The notes under the pieces are model-generated. The model saw only the letters and a program-made list of their open reading frames with translations, searched no databases and was not told the DNA's origin. 64,000 nucleotides of DNA from DASRAJ01 sp035638255 (lineage in GTDB: Bacteria > Bacteroidota > Bacteroidia > Chitinophagales > UBA10324), in contig DASRAJ010000087.1 of the NCBI GenBank assembly GCA_035638255.1, positions 1-64,000 on the forward strand. Reading direction: 5' to 3'. The translations under genes were made by a program, and so were the position numbers. Of this stretch, positions 1-9,331 are shown piece by piece. How positions within the stretch are numbered: the stretch's first letter is position 1; each line of letters opens with the position of its first letter.

Positions 1-1249
1 GCTGCACCTCTAACTCCTGAAGGAGAACCGCTCTCGCGCTCGTGGATGCGGAGGGACTCCCCTTTAGGGGTCGGGGGCGTGGGAGGGCATGGCATTATCC
101 TCTAGATCTTTGCCTAAATTGTAATCCCGATGCATCGGGACTGAATGACTGATTAGGAGTGAAAGTGAGGTATCATTAGCAGCGCAAACTATTTTAAATC
201 GAGTTCTTTGGCAATGACATTCATCCTCGCTGCACCTCTAACTCCTGAAGGAGAACCGCTCTCGCACTCGAGGATGCGGAGGGACTCCCCTTTAGGGGTC
301 GGGGGCGTTGGAGGGCGCGTCATTAGCCTCTAGATCTTTGCCTGAATTGTAATCCCGATGCATCGGGACTGAATGACTGATTAGAAGTGAAAGTGAGGTA
401 TCATTAGCAGCGCAAACTATTTTAAATCGAGTTCTTTGGCAATGACATTCATCCTCGCTGCATCTCTAACTCCTGAAGGAGAACCGCTCTAGCACTCGAG
501 GATGCGGAGGGACTCCCCTTTAGGGGTTGGGGGCGTGGGAGGGCGTGTCATTATCCTCTATATCTTTGCCTAAATTGTAATCCCGATGCATCGGGACTGA
601 TGACTGATTAGGAGTGAAAGTGAGGTATCATTAGCAGCGCAAACTATTTTAAATCGAGTTCTTTGGCTATGACATTCATCCTCGCTGCACCTCTAACTCC
701 TGAAGGAGAACCGCTCTCGCACTCGTGGATGCGGAGGGACTCCCCTTTAGGGGTCGGGGCGTGGGAGGGCGTGTCATTATCCTCTAGATCTTTGCCTAAA
801 TTGTAATCCCGATGCATCAGGACTGAATGACTGATTAGAGTGAAAGTGAGGTATCATTACCATCGCAAACTATTTTAAATCGAGTTCTTTGGCTGTGACA
901 TTCATCCTCGCTGCACCTCTAACTCCTGAAGGAGAACCGCTCTCGCACTCGTGGATGCGGAGGGACTCCCCTTTAGGGGTCGGGGGCAATGTCATTAAGT
1001 TAAGAAATTTCATGCTGAATATTTTAATGCCGAAGGCATTCCACGTTTATAGTAAGCAAGAACAAAATGCGCACGATGCCGGAGGCATCGAACCTTTCGG
1101 AACCAGTGACAATAAATGTGTGATGCCTTCGGCATCATTTCATCTATAGCTTGTCTTTTTCTATAAACGTTGAATCCTTTCAGGATTTGAAAAAGCCTTA
1201 ACTTAATGACATTGGGGTCGGGGGCGTGGGAGGGCGTGTCATTAGCCTC
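1..1249. repeat. Five tandem copies of a ~227-bp intergenic repeat
   Basis: Copies begin at 1, 229, 457, 684 and 910 (spacing 228, 228, 227, 226); the fifth is interrupted at 987/1214. Each unit starts GCTGCACCTCTAACTCCTGA. It contains small palindromes (CTCC-TGAA-GGAG; CCCC-TTTA-GGGG; CCCGATGCATCGGG) and a G-rich strand with four G-runs. No open reading frame is conserved between copies; the short ORFs here are accidental. The array fills the space upstream of the first gene. A diverged single copy lies at about 15242-15420, so the unit is a dispersed family in this genome. Confidence 0.9.
988..1213. mobile_element. MITE-like 226-bp insertion with 17-bp terminal inverted repeats
   Basis: The left end AATGTCATTAAGTTAAG (988-1004) is the exact reverse complement of the right end (1197-1213). 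The flanks carry an exact 12-bp direct repeat GGGGTCGGGGGC (976-987 and 1214-1225), as expected of a target-site duplication. The interior has no plausible gene. It contains several small palindromes around GATGCC..GGCATC (near 1077-1090 and 1121-1135) and a pair CACGTTTATAG / CTATAAACGT. This looks like a non-autonomous transposable element inserted into repeat copy five. No transposase is encoded, so the mobilising family is unknown. Confidence 0.75.
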
Positions 1250-1258
1250 TCGAAGTAA

Positions 1259-3433
1259 TCAACGCCGCACTAATTGCCGGCGCAATGAATAAGTTGCAGT
1301 TTTCAATTCGATAGTATAAATGCCTGGAGACATTGTTTCCAAATCTATTCTCACCTTATTCATTCCGGAATGGGCAGCAATCACTTCATGCTTCACGGCT
1401 ACACCTAAAATATTGTATAGAATCAATTCGATATTTTGGTTGCCTGACAGGGTGAACTTTATTTCCGCTTCACCCGGGGTTGGATTCGGATATACCCGAA
1501 AGAATGAAACGGAACTGCCCGGCGATACTGTGCTTGTCGCATTTTGAGTAGTGAAGTGATGAATGGAAGTGTAAGGCGAGGTATCATTGTAAACAGAACA
1601 AATACTTTGCAACCTCCACTCATAGCAACTATCCATTTGCAAACCCTCGAGCTTAAAATAGTTCGTATCTACCGGCACAGAAATCCATATAGTATCACTG
1701 CACAGTTTGTATTGAAGAATAAAGCCGGAGAATTTTGAATTGTCTCCCCAGCTTAAATCCGCTGAATGAGTTGTGATGCTGTCAGACACCAGCGTTGAAT
1801 CAATGAGAAGGTTGCAGCGTTCCCAAATGTATTTATGACCGCGATAGGTGGCTATGTTGATAGGGCTTGGCGTCCATCGAAATTCCCAGACAATATTTCC
1901 GACGGAATCAACTTCAGTCATGGCAGGATACATGGAGTTGTCAGCGACCTGTAGGTATCCCCAATTAATAAATGTATTTCCATTCGCGAGTCGCTGCACA
2001 CTTCCCATACCGGAAGATTGGAGCAGAAGCGAGCCATTTATTAATGGATGGTAATAGTGCCAAACAAGAGTGGCTGTTTTGTTTACTTCATCAAGCACGT
2101 ATTCTTTTGCATCAGACCTTACGGGAGTAAGACTCAGGAACAAGCCAAGATTATTGTCATTATTAAACATGGTGATGTGTCCGTTCGGAAGGCGGCGAAC
2201 GTCGTGCTGACCGCTGAAATAGAAAGTGTCAGTGTGATTGGAAAATGTATATAAATCGGAGTCATCGTTGAAGAAGGTAAACTCATTGTTATATCCGCCC
2301 CAGCGCCAGAGAATATTTCCGGTATTCAAACTGATTTTTGTGACTTCACTTAAATGGCGTGAGGAAACTATGATCGTGGTGTCTGCATCCAGCTCTATCG
2401 AATTCGTATGAACCCAATCCCAGTAATCATGGGACGCTACATATTGCGCCGATGCCTGTATCCAGAATATGGCATCGGTATATAGAAAATGATCAAAACT
2501 ATTCCATTCAAAAATCACATTCCCGCTCGGGTCCAATTCCTGTATTATGCATCCAATCACATTTACAGAGTCATGGCCTCCGATAATGGTAAGGTCCTGG
2601 TCCGGCACAGTGTCCAACCCGAGCATAAAGCAATATCCATCGGAGAAAATCTGAAAGTCATGCTCATCGGCTTTATATCCATTGCCCATTTGAAAGATCT
2701 TTACCAGGCTATAGCTTGAATCTTCCATGTACCATTCGAGGGTAGATGCATTGTTATAGGTAAGATAGCCATTATGGTTGATCCTGAAATCCACGCCTTT
2801 CTCGTCATCGAACCCGGCATAGAGAGAATCTCCTTCATTTGAAATGATGGTTCGCGCCCAGCATTTTGGATTCGTGTTTCGAAAATTATAGTAAAAGACA
2901 TCCGCTTTGTAAGCGCTGTTATTGGATATAACCTGGTACGGAATTAACGCACAGCCACCGCCCCGGACATCACTGTTGGTTTCACTTGTATTGTCTCCGT
3001 AAAATCCGGATAAATTCGCCATGGTTTTTTTAGTGCCACCATCATGACGGAAAATCCACTCAGGATGTGTTTCAAATTGGAAAGCAGTACCGCGAATCAC
3101 CGTGCCATCGGTTTTCTCAAAGCCATCCCGAACAGTGACAACAACAGTTTCTCCGTCCTGAAAAATTGGTTCCGGATAGATCACAATCGTCTTTTTATCA
3201 TCGGATAAAACGATGCGTGCATGGTGGCCGCCGCTTTTTGTTCCGGTTATAGAAACCAGGTCGCTTCTTAATGACGCGGGTTTTATAAAGCTCCCGTTTT
3301 TTAGAATGATGTTGGTTTCCTTGTGATGGATTTTACTGCCGGGCAAGGGCGAGATATATTGGAACTGCGCCATGGCTGAAGTTGCTAAAAATAATAGTAC
3401 GCAGCAAATAATAAAACGTATTCTGTTTTTCAT
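1259..3433 (-). CDS. Arylsulfotransferase-like secreted protein with FnIII and T9SS sorting domain
   Basis: A 724-aa protein with an N-terminal signal peptide ending near SAMAQ. The body (about residues 130-560) resembles the bacterial arylsulfotransferase (ASST) propeller family: a blade pattern with IIQELDPSGNVIFEW, repeated aromatic blades, and a stretch with SGQHDVRRLPNGHITMF followed by NDNN. After it come a fibronectin type III-like segment (about 565-640) and a T9SS C-terminal sorting domain starting at VYPNPTPGE. The protein is therefore predicted to be exported through the outer membrane and kept at the surface. ASST enzymes move sulfate between phenolic donors and acceptors, but the catalytic histidine was not verified here, so the activity is inferred from family resemblance. 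It is first of the minus-strand series of secreted proteins. Confidence 0.75.
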   Translation of the reverse strand: MKNRIRFIICCVLLFLATSAMAQFQYISPLPGSKIHHKETNIILKNGSFIKPASLRSDLVSITGTKSGGHHARIVLSDDKKTIVIYPEPIFQDGETVVVTVRDGFEKTDGTVIRGTAFQFETHPEWIFRHDGGTKKTMANLSGFYGDNTSETNSDVRGGGCALIPYQVISNNSAYKADVFYYNFRNTNPKCWARTIISNEGDSLYAGFDDEKGVDFRINHNGYLTYNNASTLEWYMEDSSYSLVKIFQMGNGYKADEHDFQIFSDGYCFMLGLDTVPDQDLTIIGGHDSVNVIGCIIQELDPSGNVIFEWNSFDHFLYTDAIFWIQASAQYVASHDYWDWVHTNSIELDADTTIIVSSRHLSEVTKISLNTGNILWRWGGYNNEFTFFNDDSDLYTFSNHTDTFYFSGQHDVRRLPNGHITMFNNDNNLGLFLSLTPVRSDAKEYVLDEVNKTATLVWHYYHPLINGSLLLQSSGMGSVQRLANGNTFINWGYLQVADNSMYPAMTEVDSVGNIVWEFRWTPSPINIATYRGHKYIWERCNLLIDSTLVSDSITTHSADLSWGDNSKFSGFILQYKLCSDTIWISVPVDTNYFKLEGLQMDSCYEWRLQSICSVYNDTSPYTSIHHFTTQNATSTVSPGSSVSFFRVYPNPTPGEAEIKFTLSGNQNIELILYNILGVAVKHEVIAAHSGMNKVRIDLETMSPGIYTIELKTATYSLRRQLVRR

Positions 3434-3654
3434 GGCTTTATATAGTGTTTGACTCTTAAAATCATGATATGTTTTTCAAATTTCAAATCTCAAACTCCTC
3501 ACAAAGTCCAGCGGACAAGAGTAAAAATTTCCCGAAGGATGTCTAAGGAACTCTGCGAGCTAAGCACAAAACACAAACTCGGAACCTTGAACTTTGAATC
3601 TTTCTTGAACTTTGAATTTTGATTCTTGATATTTAAAGAATTCCATTCAGAATA

Positions 3655-5607
3655 TTATTGTTTTAGTGCGCCGGTAAAAATTACCTTATCCTTGTCGGTA
3701 ATTCTTATAAAATAAATACCGCAAGATGAATTTTTCAAATCCACAGGAATTTGATTAACGCCACTTCTGATCAGAATTTCTTCCTTCAATATTAACTTTC
3801 CATAAGCGTCAGTTACCTCGATTAAACTTTTTCCATCAGATTCAGAATTTATTTCAGCAGTAAATATTTGCTGAAAAGGATTGGGGAAAATGTGAAGCTG
3901 ATTAAATTCATCATTGGTTGGGTTCGAAAATTTTAGTATCGGACAGTTGGATTGGTTGAGATTATCAATATTAATCAGTTTGGCAGTGAAAACATCGGGT
4001 CCGCCACCATTATAGCCGTGAACAATATCCTGGAATTCGTTGCCTACTACTTGCTGAATGTCGGCACTTTTTGAAGGCGAAGTGATATAGATCTCCTTGT
4101 GAGGTCCAAAGGCAATGATAGGATGATATTGTCCCACCCCAATATGCTCTTCGTTAGACCCGCCTAAATAAGTAGAGAAAACAAGTTGTTGCTGAGTAGA
4201 AGTTACATCCGTTAATATTGCTATGAATTCATCATAATATTGCTGACTATCATTTCCATTCAAAAGGTTTTGAAGCGGGTTAACTAAAGGAAAATTACTG
4301 CTTACTGATTTAGTCAATCCTGCGAAAACTACATATTGCGTCCCATTCTTCTTAAATACCAATAGACTCCTTCCCACTTCTTCCTTTGAATTCCCTCCGA
4401 AATATGTACACCACTGTTTCACTCCTTTGTTGCTTATTTTAATGACAAAGGCATCCAGGAAGCTGTTGTTTCCTGAACCTGCAGTATCATAAGCAAGTGA
4501 CGTGACCGGGAAATCAGTGCTTTCTGTCCACCCGGTAAAGAAGACATTTCCTTTATCATCCACTGCCAATCTTCGGCCGTGCTCCATTCCTGAACCGCCG
4601 ACATAAGTGCTCCAGGCCTTTGTAAATGGGCCATTAACACTGCTGCCTTTCCATTTGGTTACGTAGGTATCGTTGTCACCGTTATAGGTAAGATCGAAAC
4701 CGGGGGCTTTTGCAATTCCGTCACCACTTAATGTTGAGCCGCCTGCAAAAATATTTATAGGACTGCTTCCTGATTGGTAAACTTTAATATCATGGCACCT
4801 GTCCCAATCGGAACCTCCGATATAGGTAAAGAAAATTAAGTTGCTTAGCAGGCTGTCAAATTCGGCTATATATGCATCACCCTTGCCGGCATAGGTTGTA
4901 TCTCCTTTATATTGTGCTCCAAAATATATATTTCCGGAAAATGTTTCTCCGCAAAAGAAAAGATGATGCTGATAAACAGCAATGGAATAAACGGCATCAG
5001 TACCAAGTACGCTGTCTGTAGCGGTTCCACTCAAATAGGTCCAGCGAAGGAGCGAAACAGAAGTATCATTATCTTCATATTTTGCAATGAACCCGTTCGT
5101 GGCATCGGCGGATTGATCCTGAAATACCGGGGCAGCGCTGCCATCGCAGCTAAAAGAATTTCCTGAATTCGCCTTTCCGCCTACATAAATAATCGTCTTC
5201 CCGTTTTCAATGTCCAATGCTACACAAAATGCATTAGAGCCGATATAAGTTGACCATACTAATTCGCCGCAGGAGTTGTACTTAGTGAGAAACCCGTTGA
5301 CATCATGGAGATCTATTGTTTGATTACCGGAACAAACCGGCAGAGAACTCAATGTGGCTGCAGAAGTTTTGCCTATAACATAAATGGACTCAGGACTTGT
5401 TTTTGTCACAGCCATATCATTGACATCATCATCAAGCTGATAATTAAAATCCGGAAAATGGGCGTTATCGTTAAAGTAAGTTCCCCAGTCTACAGTATTG
5501 TATGTTTGGCAGGATGCAACTTTTGTAAGGAAGAAAAACGTGAAAAAGATAATTGCAAAAAAAAGACTTCTCAATGTCAATAGATTCCCCGGTTTAGATG
5601 TTGTCAT
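3655..5607 (-). CDS. SBBP-repeat beta-propeller protein with T9SS sorting domain
   Basis: A 650-aa secreted protein: signal peptide (hydrophobic stretch ending near VASCQ), then repeated units of the SBBP type, e.g. WSTYIGS, FFTYIGGSDWDRCHDI, WSTYVGGSGMEHG and WCTYFGGNSKEE. Each is followed by a strand such as GNVFFTGWT. These predict a propeller of about seven blades. The C-terminus is a T9SS sorting domain starting at IFPNPFQQ. Members of this family are usually large surface proteins of unknown biochemical role, so no enzymatic function is proposed. It lies 221 bp downstream (on the minus strand, upstream) of the ASST-like gene and shares its export route. Confidence 0.8.
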   Translation of the reverse strand: MTTSKPGNLLTLRSLFFAIIFFTFFFLTKVASCQTYNTVDWGTYFNDNAHFPDFNYQLDDDVNDMAVTKTSPESIYVIGKTSAATLSSLPVCSGNQTIDLHDVNGFLTKYNSCGELVWSTYIGSNAFCVALDIENGKTIIYVGGKANSGNSFSCDGSAAPVFQDQSADATNGFIAKYEDNDTSVSLLRWTYLSGTATDSVLGTDAVYSIAVYQHHLFFCGETFSGNIYFGAQYKGDTTYAGKGDAYIAEFDSLLSNLIFFTYIGGSDWDRCHDIKVYQSGSSPINIFAGGSTLSGDGIAKAPGFDLTYNGDNDTYVTKWKGSSVNGPFTKAWSTYVGGSGMEHGRRLAVDDKGNVFFTGWTESTDFPVTSLAYDTAGSGNNSFLDAFVIKISNKGVKQWCTYFGGNSKEEVGRSLLVFKKNGTQYVVFAGLTKSVSSNFPLVNPLQNLLNGNDSQQYYDEFIAILTDVTSTQQQLVFSTYLGGSNEEHIGVGQYHPIIAFGPHKEIYITSPSKSADIQQVVGNEFQDIVHGYNGGGPDVFTAKLINIDNLNQSNCPILKFSNPTNDEFNQLHIFPNPFQQIFTAEINSESDGKSLIEVTDAYGKLILKEEILIRSGVNQIPVDLKNSSCGIYFIRITDKDKVIFTGALKQ

Positions 5608-5959
5608 AGTGAGTCTTTTATTTTAACGCAAAGGATGTGATTGTAAGATTCATTACAGTAGTTTCGCTTTTGCTGAACAAATATACTCAAAAAGCAACAC
5701 GTAAAATTTGCAATCGAATATGCAGGATTCTGCATTCGGTAGTTCTATGTTCATTTTGAATACTCGAACAATCGAAAGCGAAGTAAGACTTTGAATATCG
5801 AACAAGGATTCCGATCAATCGGAAAACATTAAAAGACGCGGCGCTCGTCGGCTTTCTCATTTGCTTGACTTCAGTCGTGCGCCAGATTGAGGCATTTTTT
5901 TTCTTATGCTTCGCAATGTCGCCAAGCTTCGCAATAGATAGCCGCATATTTAACATATA
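5608..5959. other. Non-coding gap with dispersed-repeat character
   Basis: A 350-bp gap between two T9SS genes. It holds short AT-rich stretches resembling common Bacteroidota intergenic relics (strings such as GAATATCGAACAAGGA near 5791-5806). The only long ORF, 5687-5956 on the minus strand, has no recognisable domain and an unconvincing composition. I see no RNA gene or clear terminator. Confidence 0.4.
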
Positions 5960-7879
5960 TTAATATCGTTGAACCACTAGCTTAGCATATCCAACGGATT
6001 GGCCATTATTATTAGTCACGTGAATAAAATAAAAGCTCGAACTTAATTTAGAAACATTTAATAAATAAATAGTTCCTTCGAATAAAATTGCAAGGATAAT
6101 TTTTCCGTACATATCAGTCATCTCCAAATGATACCTATCATTGTTACTCATTTTTATTGTACAGAAATTATCTGTTGGATTTGGATAAAGAAATATTGAA
6201 GATGGGTTGTTATTTTCTTCCGTACTTGAAAGCCGAGGAGAAAAAATAGAACAGTCAGGATCAATATACGCATCAAAATCTCCTGTAATATCTACACCTG
6301 CAAATAGGTTAATTTCTAATCCCGCATGCATTATGACATTAGCATTATTCTCTACTGTATAGGTGCAACCATTTCCGGCTGCGGCAATCGAATTTGAGGC
6401 TTTGTGAGTTATCACTGTAGTCTCATCTGTGTTACAATAAACTAAATCAGGCGTGCATTCAAGAATAACTGGCTGAGTGATTGGAGTATTTTGAAGGAGA
6501 GAATAAGGATAACTATACTGATCATAAGTTGTAATTCCCGATGACCAGACAGGATAAATTTTATTATAATTTGCCACTATCCCAATATATTCGTGAGCGT
6601 AGGCATTAGGAGTATATTGATTATCGCTGATCAAAAAGTTTTGCCATGTTTCTCCTTCATCATTTGATAATGCTACGTAAACATCAGCATTATGATTATT
6701 GGGATCATTTCTGCAATCATAGAAAATTACCGCAATCGTCCCCGTTACAGGGTCGCAATCAATCCATGGCTTCCATTGATCATGAACGAGAGTCGGATCG
6801 TCATCATTCACTCTTACAGGAGGATCTAAATCTGAGGTACTCCAAGTACTACCACCATCAGTGGACTTTATAAAATAAATATCACTGCCATTACTGCCTG
6901 TGTTATTTCCCAGGGGTGGTGGCTCGTTAAAATTAGCCCAAACAACATAAATATCACCGTTCTGCTGATTAACGGCCATGACAGGAAAAGTATTTACGGC
7001 ATGTTCAGTCTCTTTATATCCAAAAGCGACGGTTGCTCCTAATCCATTAAGACCTCTAATTTCTAAATTATTATTGTGATATAGATCCTGAATGCGTGTT
7101 ACAGTCCAGGTATTTCCCTCATCTACCGATTTTCCAAAACCAATTCCTGTTTCCGGGTTTCCGACAGGTTGTATATTATCATTAATTGACCAAACGGCAT
7201 AAACATCACCATTTGGACCTGTTCTTAGATTTACTCCCAAATTCCATCCAATAGGTACTTCTAATGTACTAATAGGGTTATTAGAAGAGGGAGACCATGT
7301 AGTATTATAGTCAGTTGTCGTCGATTTATAAATTTCAATTTGGCCATCAGAATTAGTCCAACCTGCGTACATATTATTTTGATTGGCACTATAATTATCA
7401 ATACATAAATCCGTTTTGTCAATGGCTTGCGTTGCAATTTGATACTTATCCCAAGCGCTACCATTAAAATGCCAGATTGCCGGGGCGCTTATTCCTTCAG
7501 AGTAAAGACTTAAGATATATAAATTATCATCTAAATCTATTGCCGCAGATGGATCAACTCCTGATCCGATCATTAGATTACCAGCCCATGTATTTCCACC
7601 ATCAGTCGAAGTAAATGCAGCTAATCCTGACGGGCCACATCCAAATGGTCCGATGCGATTATTTACATTTAAAACAATGTTCGAATTAGTAGGGCTTACC
7701 GCAATCGAGTTCTCCGTAATATCAATTTCATTACAATAAACTCCATCATAATTAAAAATAGTTACATCAGATACATCTATCAAACTCTGCTGAGCGGATA
7801 AGTATATAGTAAATGATTGAAGTAGTAATGCAATTAAAAACACAGTTTTTATTAGAAGATTAATTAGCTTTTTTCTCAT
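5960..7879 (-). CDS. BNR/sialidase-like repeat protein with T9SS sorting domain
   Basis: About 639 aa from the start at 7879. That start is chosen because AAAGGAGA lies just upstream and a typical signal peptide (MRKKLINLLIK...) follows; the longer frame to 7918 would overlap the upstream gene. Asp-box/BNR motifs are visible, e.g. STDGGNTW, SVDEGNTW, STDGGSTW and SNDEGETW, which predict a sialidase-type propeller. A 3-coathanger-stack-like segment (about 510-560, with HAGLEINLFAG) precedes the T9SS sorting domain (FLYPNPTDNF). Catalytic residues of true sialidases were not recognised, so it is safer to call it an exported propeller of unknown substrate. It starts 2 nt after the stop of the YCF48-like gene, so the two are probably co-transcribed. 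Its C-terminus is clearly paralogous to that of the subtilase at 9332-11230. Confidence 0.75.
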   Translation of the reverse strand: MRKKLINLLIKTVFLIALLLQSFTIYLSAQQSLIDVSDVTIFNYDGVYCNEIDITENSIAVSPTNSNIVLNVNNRIGPFGCGPSGLAAFTSTDGGNTWAGNLMIGSGVDPSAAIDLDDNLYILSLYSEGISAPAIWHFNGSAWDKYQIATQAIDKTDLCIDNYSANQNNMYAGWTNSDGQIEIYKSTTTDYNTTWSPSSNNPISTLEVPIGWNLGVNLRTGPNGDVYAVWSINDNIQPVGNPETGIGFGKSVDEGNTWTVTRIQDLYHNNNLEIRGLNGLGATVAFGYKETEHAVNTFPVMAVNQQNGDIYVVWANFNEPPPLGNNTGSNGSDIYFIKSTDGGSTWSTSDLDPPVRVNDDDPTLVHDQWKPWIDCDPVTGTIAVIFYDCRNDPNNHNADVYVALSNDEGETWQNFLISDNQYTPNAYAHEYIGIVANYNKIYPVWSSGITTYDQYSYPYSLLQNTPITQPVILECTPDLVYCNTDETTVITHKASNSIAAAGNGCTYTVENNANVIMHAGLEINLFAGVDITGDFDAYIDPDCSIFSPRLSSTEENNNPSSIFLYPNPTDNFCTIKMSNNDRYHLEMTDMYGKIILAILFEGTIYLLNVSKLSSSFYFIHVTNNNGQSVGYAKLVVQRY

Positions 7880-7881
7880 TT

Positions 7882-9192
7882 TCAGTTCTCCTTTGAAATA
7901 ATTAATTTTTTGAAGCATGGAATGTTAGAAGCAGCATGTGCAAAATAACTCTCTAATTTCATTAAATATATTCCTGACCTTAAAACAGGCATATTAACTA
8001 TGATTTGATTTTCTGATTGAATTGTAAGGGTTTTAGGAATAAAACTTTCTCCTAAACAATTGAAAACTGTTATTTGTAGGTCCTTAAGAAATGTTTCATT
8101 ATCAACAGCTTTTAGTACGAATCTTCCATCAGAAGGATTGGGAATAATGACTATGTTATCGCCCTTTACTGGTTCATCAATGCTAAGAATACCTCCACCA
8201 TTATTTGTCTTAATAATAATTCCTCCATCTCCAACTGAGTAACCGACAAAATCATTAACAAAAAAGATTGCGTCCAGGTGACCACTAACTCCGGCATACT
8301 GTTGCTGCCAGCTAATTCCTCCATCAGTGGTAACAACGATAGAGTCATACCCAGCCATATACCCCGTATTTATATTTGGAAAGTAGATACCGTCAGCAAA
8401 TGAATTAGGATAGTACCAAAATGGTGGCCAGCCAATGAGAGTGATATTCGCACCTGCATCATTAGTATAAATAAGCCTCGGTCCATAAGTGTTTGGATAC
8501 CCATACCCCAGAGCCCAAACTCTATTATCATTTATTGGAAACAATGAGCAAATAGTGAGCGGTTCGTAACTATCATTTTGGTATATGATGTTCCAGCTTC
8601 CTCCGCCATCAATCGTTTTAATTATCATTGCATTGGGATTAACTAGCCATCGACCACCGGCGGCATATCCGATATTTTCACTGGAAAATCGCACTGAATA
8701 CAGCTCATAAGTAGTATCATTATATAGTGAAATGGAAGGTAATCTTATCCAATTTACACCCCCGTCTGTTGTTCTTAATATAGTACCTTTGCTACCAACT
8801 GCGACACCTGAGTTCAAAGAAGTAAAATAAACTGAATTCAGATTAATTATTGTTCCTGAATTTTGCATCTCCCAATTCTCACCACCATCTATCGTCTTCA
8901 AAATAGTTCCTTTTTCGCCTACTATTATTCCATTGTTTTCATCCATAAAAAAAATTTGGCTAAGCCAATTTGATATTCCACTATTCTTCTCCTCCCAATT
9001 TTCACCGCCATCGGTTGTTTTTAATATAGTGCCCGCAGAACCGACCACATAACCTGTATCCTTATTAATAAAAAATACGGAAAAAAGGTTGTTTGTAGTT
9101 CCGCTATTTAGTTGTGTCCATTGAGAATATGACAATGGAATATTAAATAATAAGAAAAGTGAAATAAAAACTAGTAATCTAATAGTTTTCAT
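7882..9192 (-). CDS. YCF48/HCF136-like repeat protein with T9SS sorting domain
   Basis: A 436-aa secreted protein with a signal peptide ending at SYSQ. It has repeated motifs of the YCF48 (photosystem II assembly factor-like BNR) family: VGSAGTILKTTDGGENW, VGEKGTILKTIDGG, VGSKGTILRTTDGGVNW and GDGGIIIKTNNGG. In heterotrophic Bacteroidota this fold is a common extracellular propeller unrelated to photosynthesis. The C-terminal region beginning IIPNPSDGRF is a T9SS sorting domain. It is the upstream gene of a probable two-gene unit with 5960-7879. Just upstream (9205-9327) is a decayed fragment of a different gene. Confidence 0.8.
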   Translation of the reverse strand: MKTIRLLVFISLFLLFNIPLSYSQWTQLNSGTTNNLFSVFFINKDTGYVVGSAGTILKTTDGGENWEEKNSGISNWLSQIFFMDENNGIIVGEKGTILKTIDGGENWEMQNSGTIINLNSVYFTSLNSGVAVGSKGTILRTTDGGVNWIRLPSISLYNDTTYELYSVRFSSENIGYAAGGRWLVNPNAMIIKTIDGGGSWNIIYQNDSYEPLTICSLFPINDNRVWALGYGYPNTYGPRLIYTNDAGANITLIGWPPFWYYPNSFADGIYFPNINTGYMAGYDSIVVTTDGGISWQQQYAGVSGHLDAIFFVNDFVGYSVGDGGIIIKTNNGGGILSIDEPVKGDNIVIIPNPSDGRFVLKAVDNETFLKDLQITVFNCLGESFIPKTLTIQSENQIIVNMPVLRSGIYLMKLESYFAHAASNIPCFKKLIISKEN

Positions 9193-9204
9193 TTTTGTGT
9201 TTTA

Positions 9205-9327
9205 ATTCATCAATTTCTTTTTGTAATTGTAATTACGTACTGGGTAAGTTTTCTATCTTTTTTAACAGAACTGTTGTAATTTCTCCTACATTAAATCATT
9301 CATTAGAATTGAGTTCTTGCGCAGAAG
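9205..9327 (-). pseudogene. Decayed 3' fragment of a tail-fibre-like (S74-type coiled-coil end) gene
   Basis: Read on the minus strand, this gap translates to SSAQELNSNE, a stop, FNVGEITTVLLKKIENL, a short gap with another stop, then LQLQKEIDELK. That aligns residue by residue with the C-terminus of the gene at 11964-13896 (PSAQEVSANDGFNVGELQT... LQLQKEIDELKAR). One in-frame TGA replaces a glycine codon, and a small deletion has shifted the middle. It is therefore a remnant of a paralogue whose 5' part was lost, possibly when the subtilase gene arrived or duplicated next to it. Confidence 0.75.
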
Positions 9328-9331
9328 ATTT

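Noticed and set aside
889..1149. 86-aa ORF across the repeat and insertion
   Set aside because: It spans the junction between the tandem repeat and the MITE-like element and has no domain, so it is a product of the repeats.
5687..5956. 89-aa minus-strand ORF in the gap between T9SS genes
   Set aside because: Composition is typical of a translated Bacteroidota intergenic relic (unusual mix of residues, no domain) and nothing in the context supports it.
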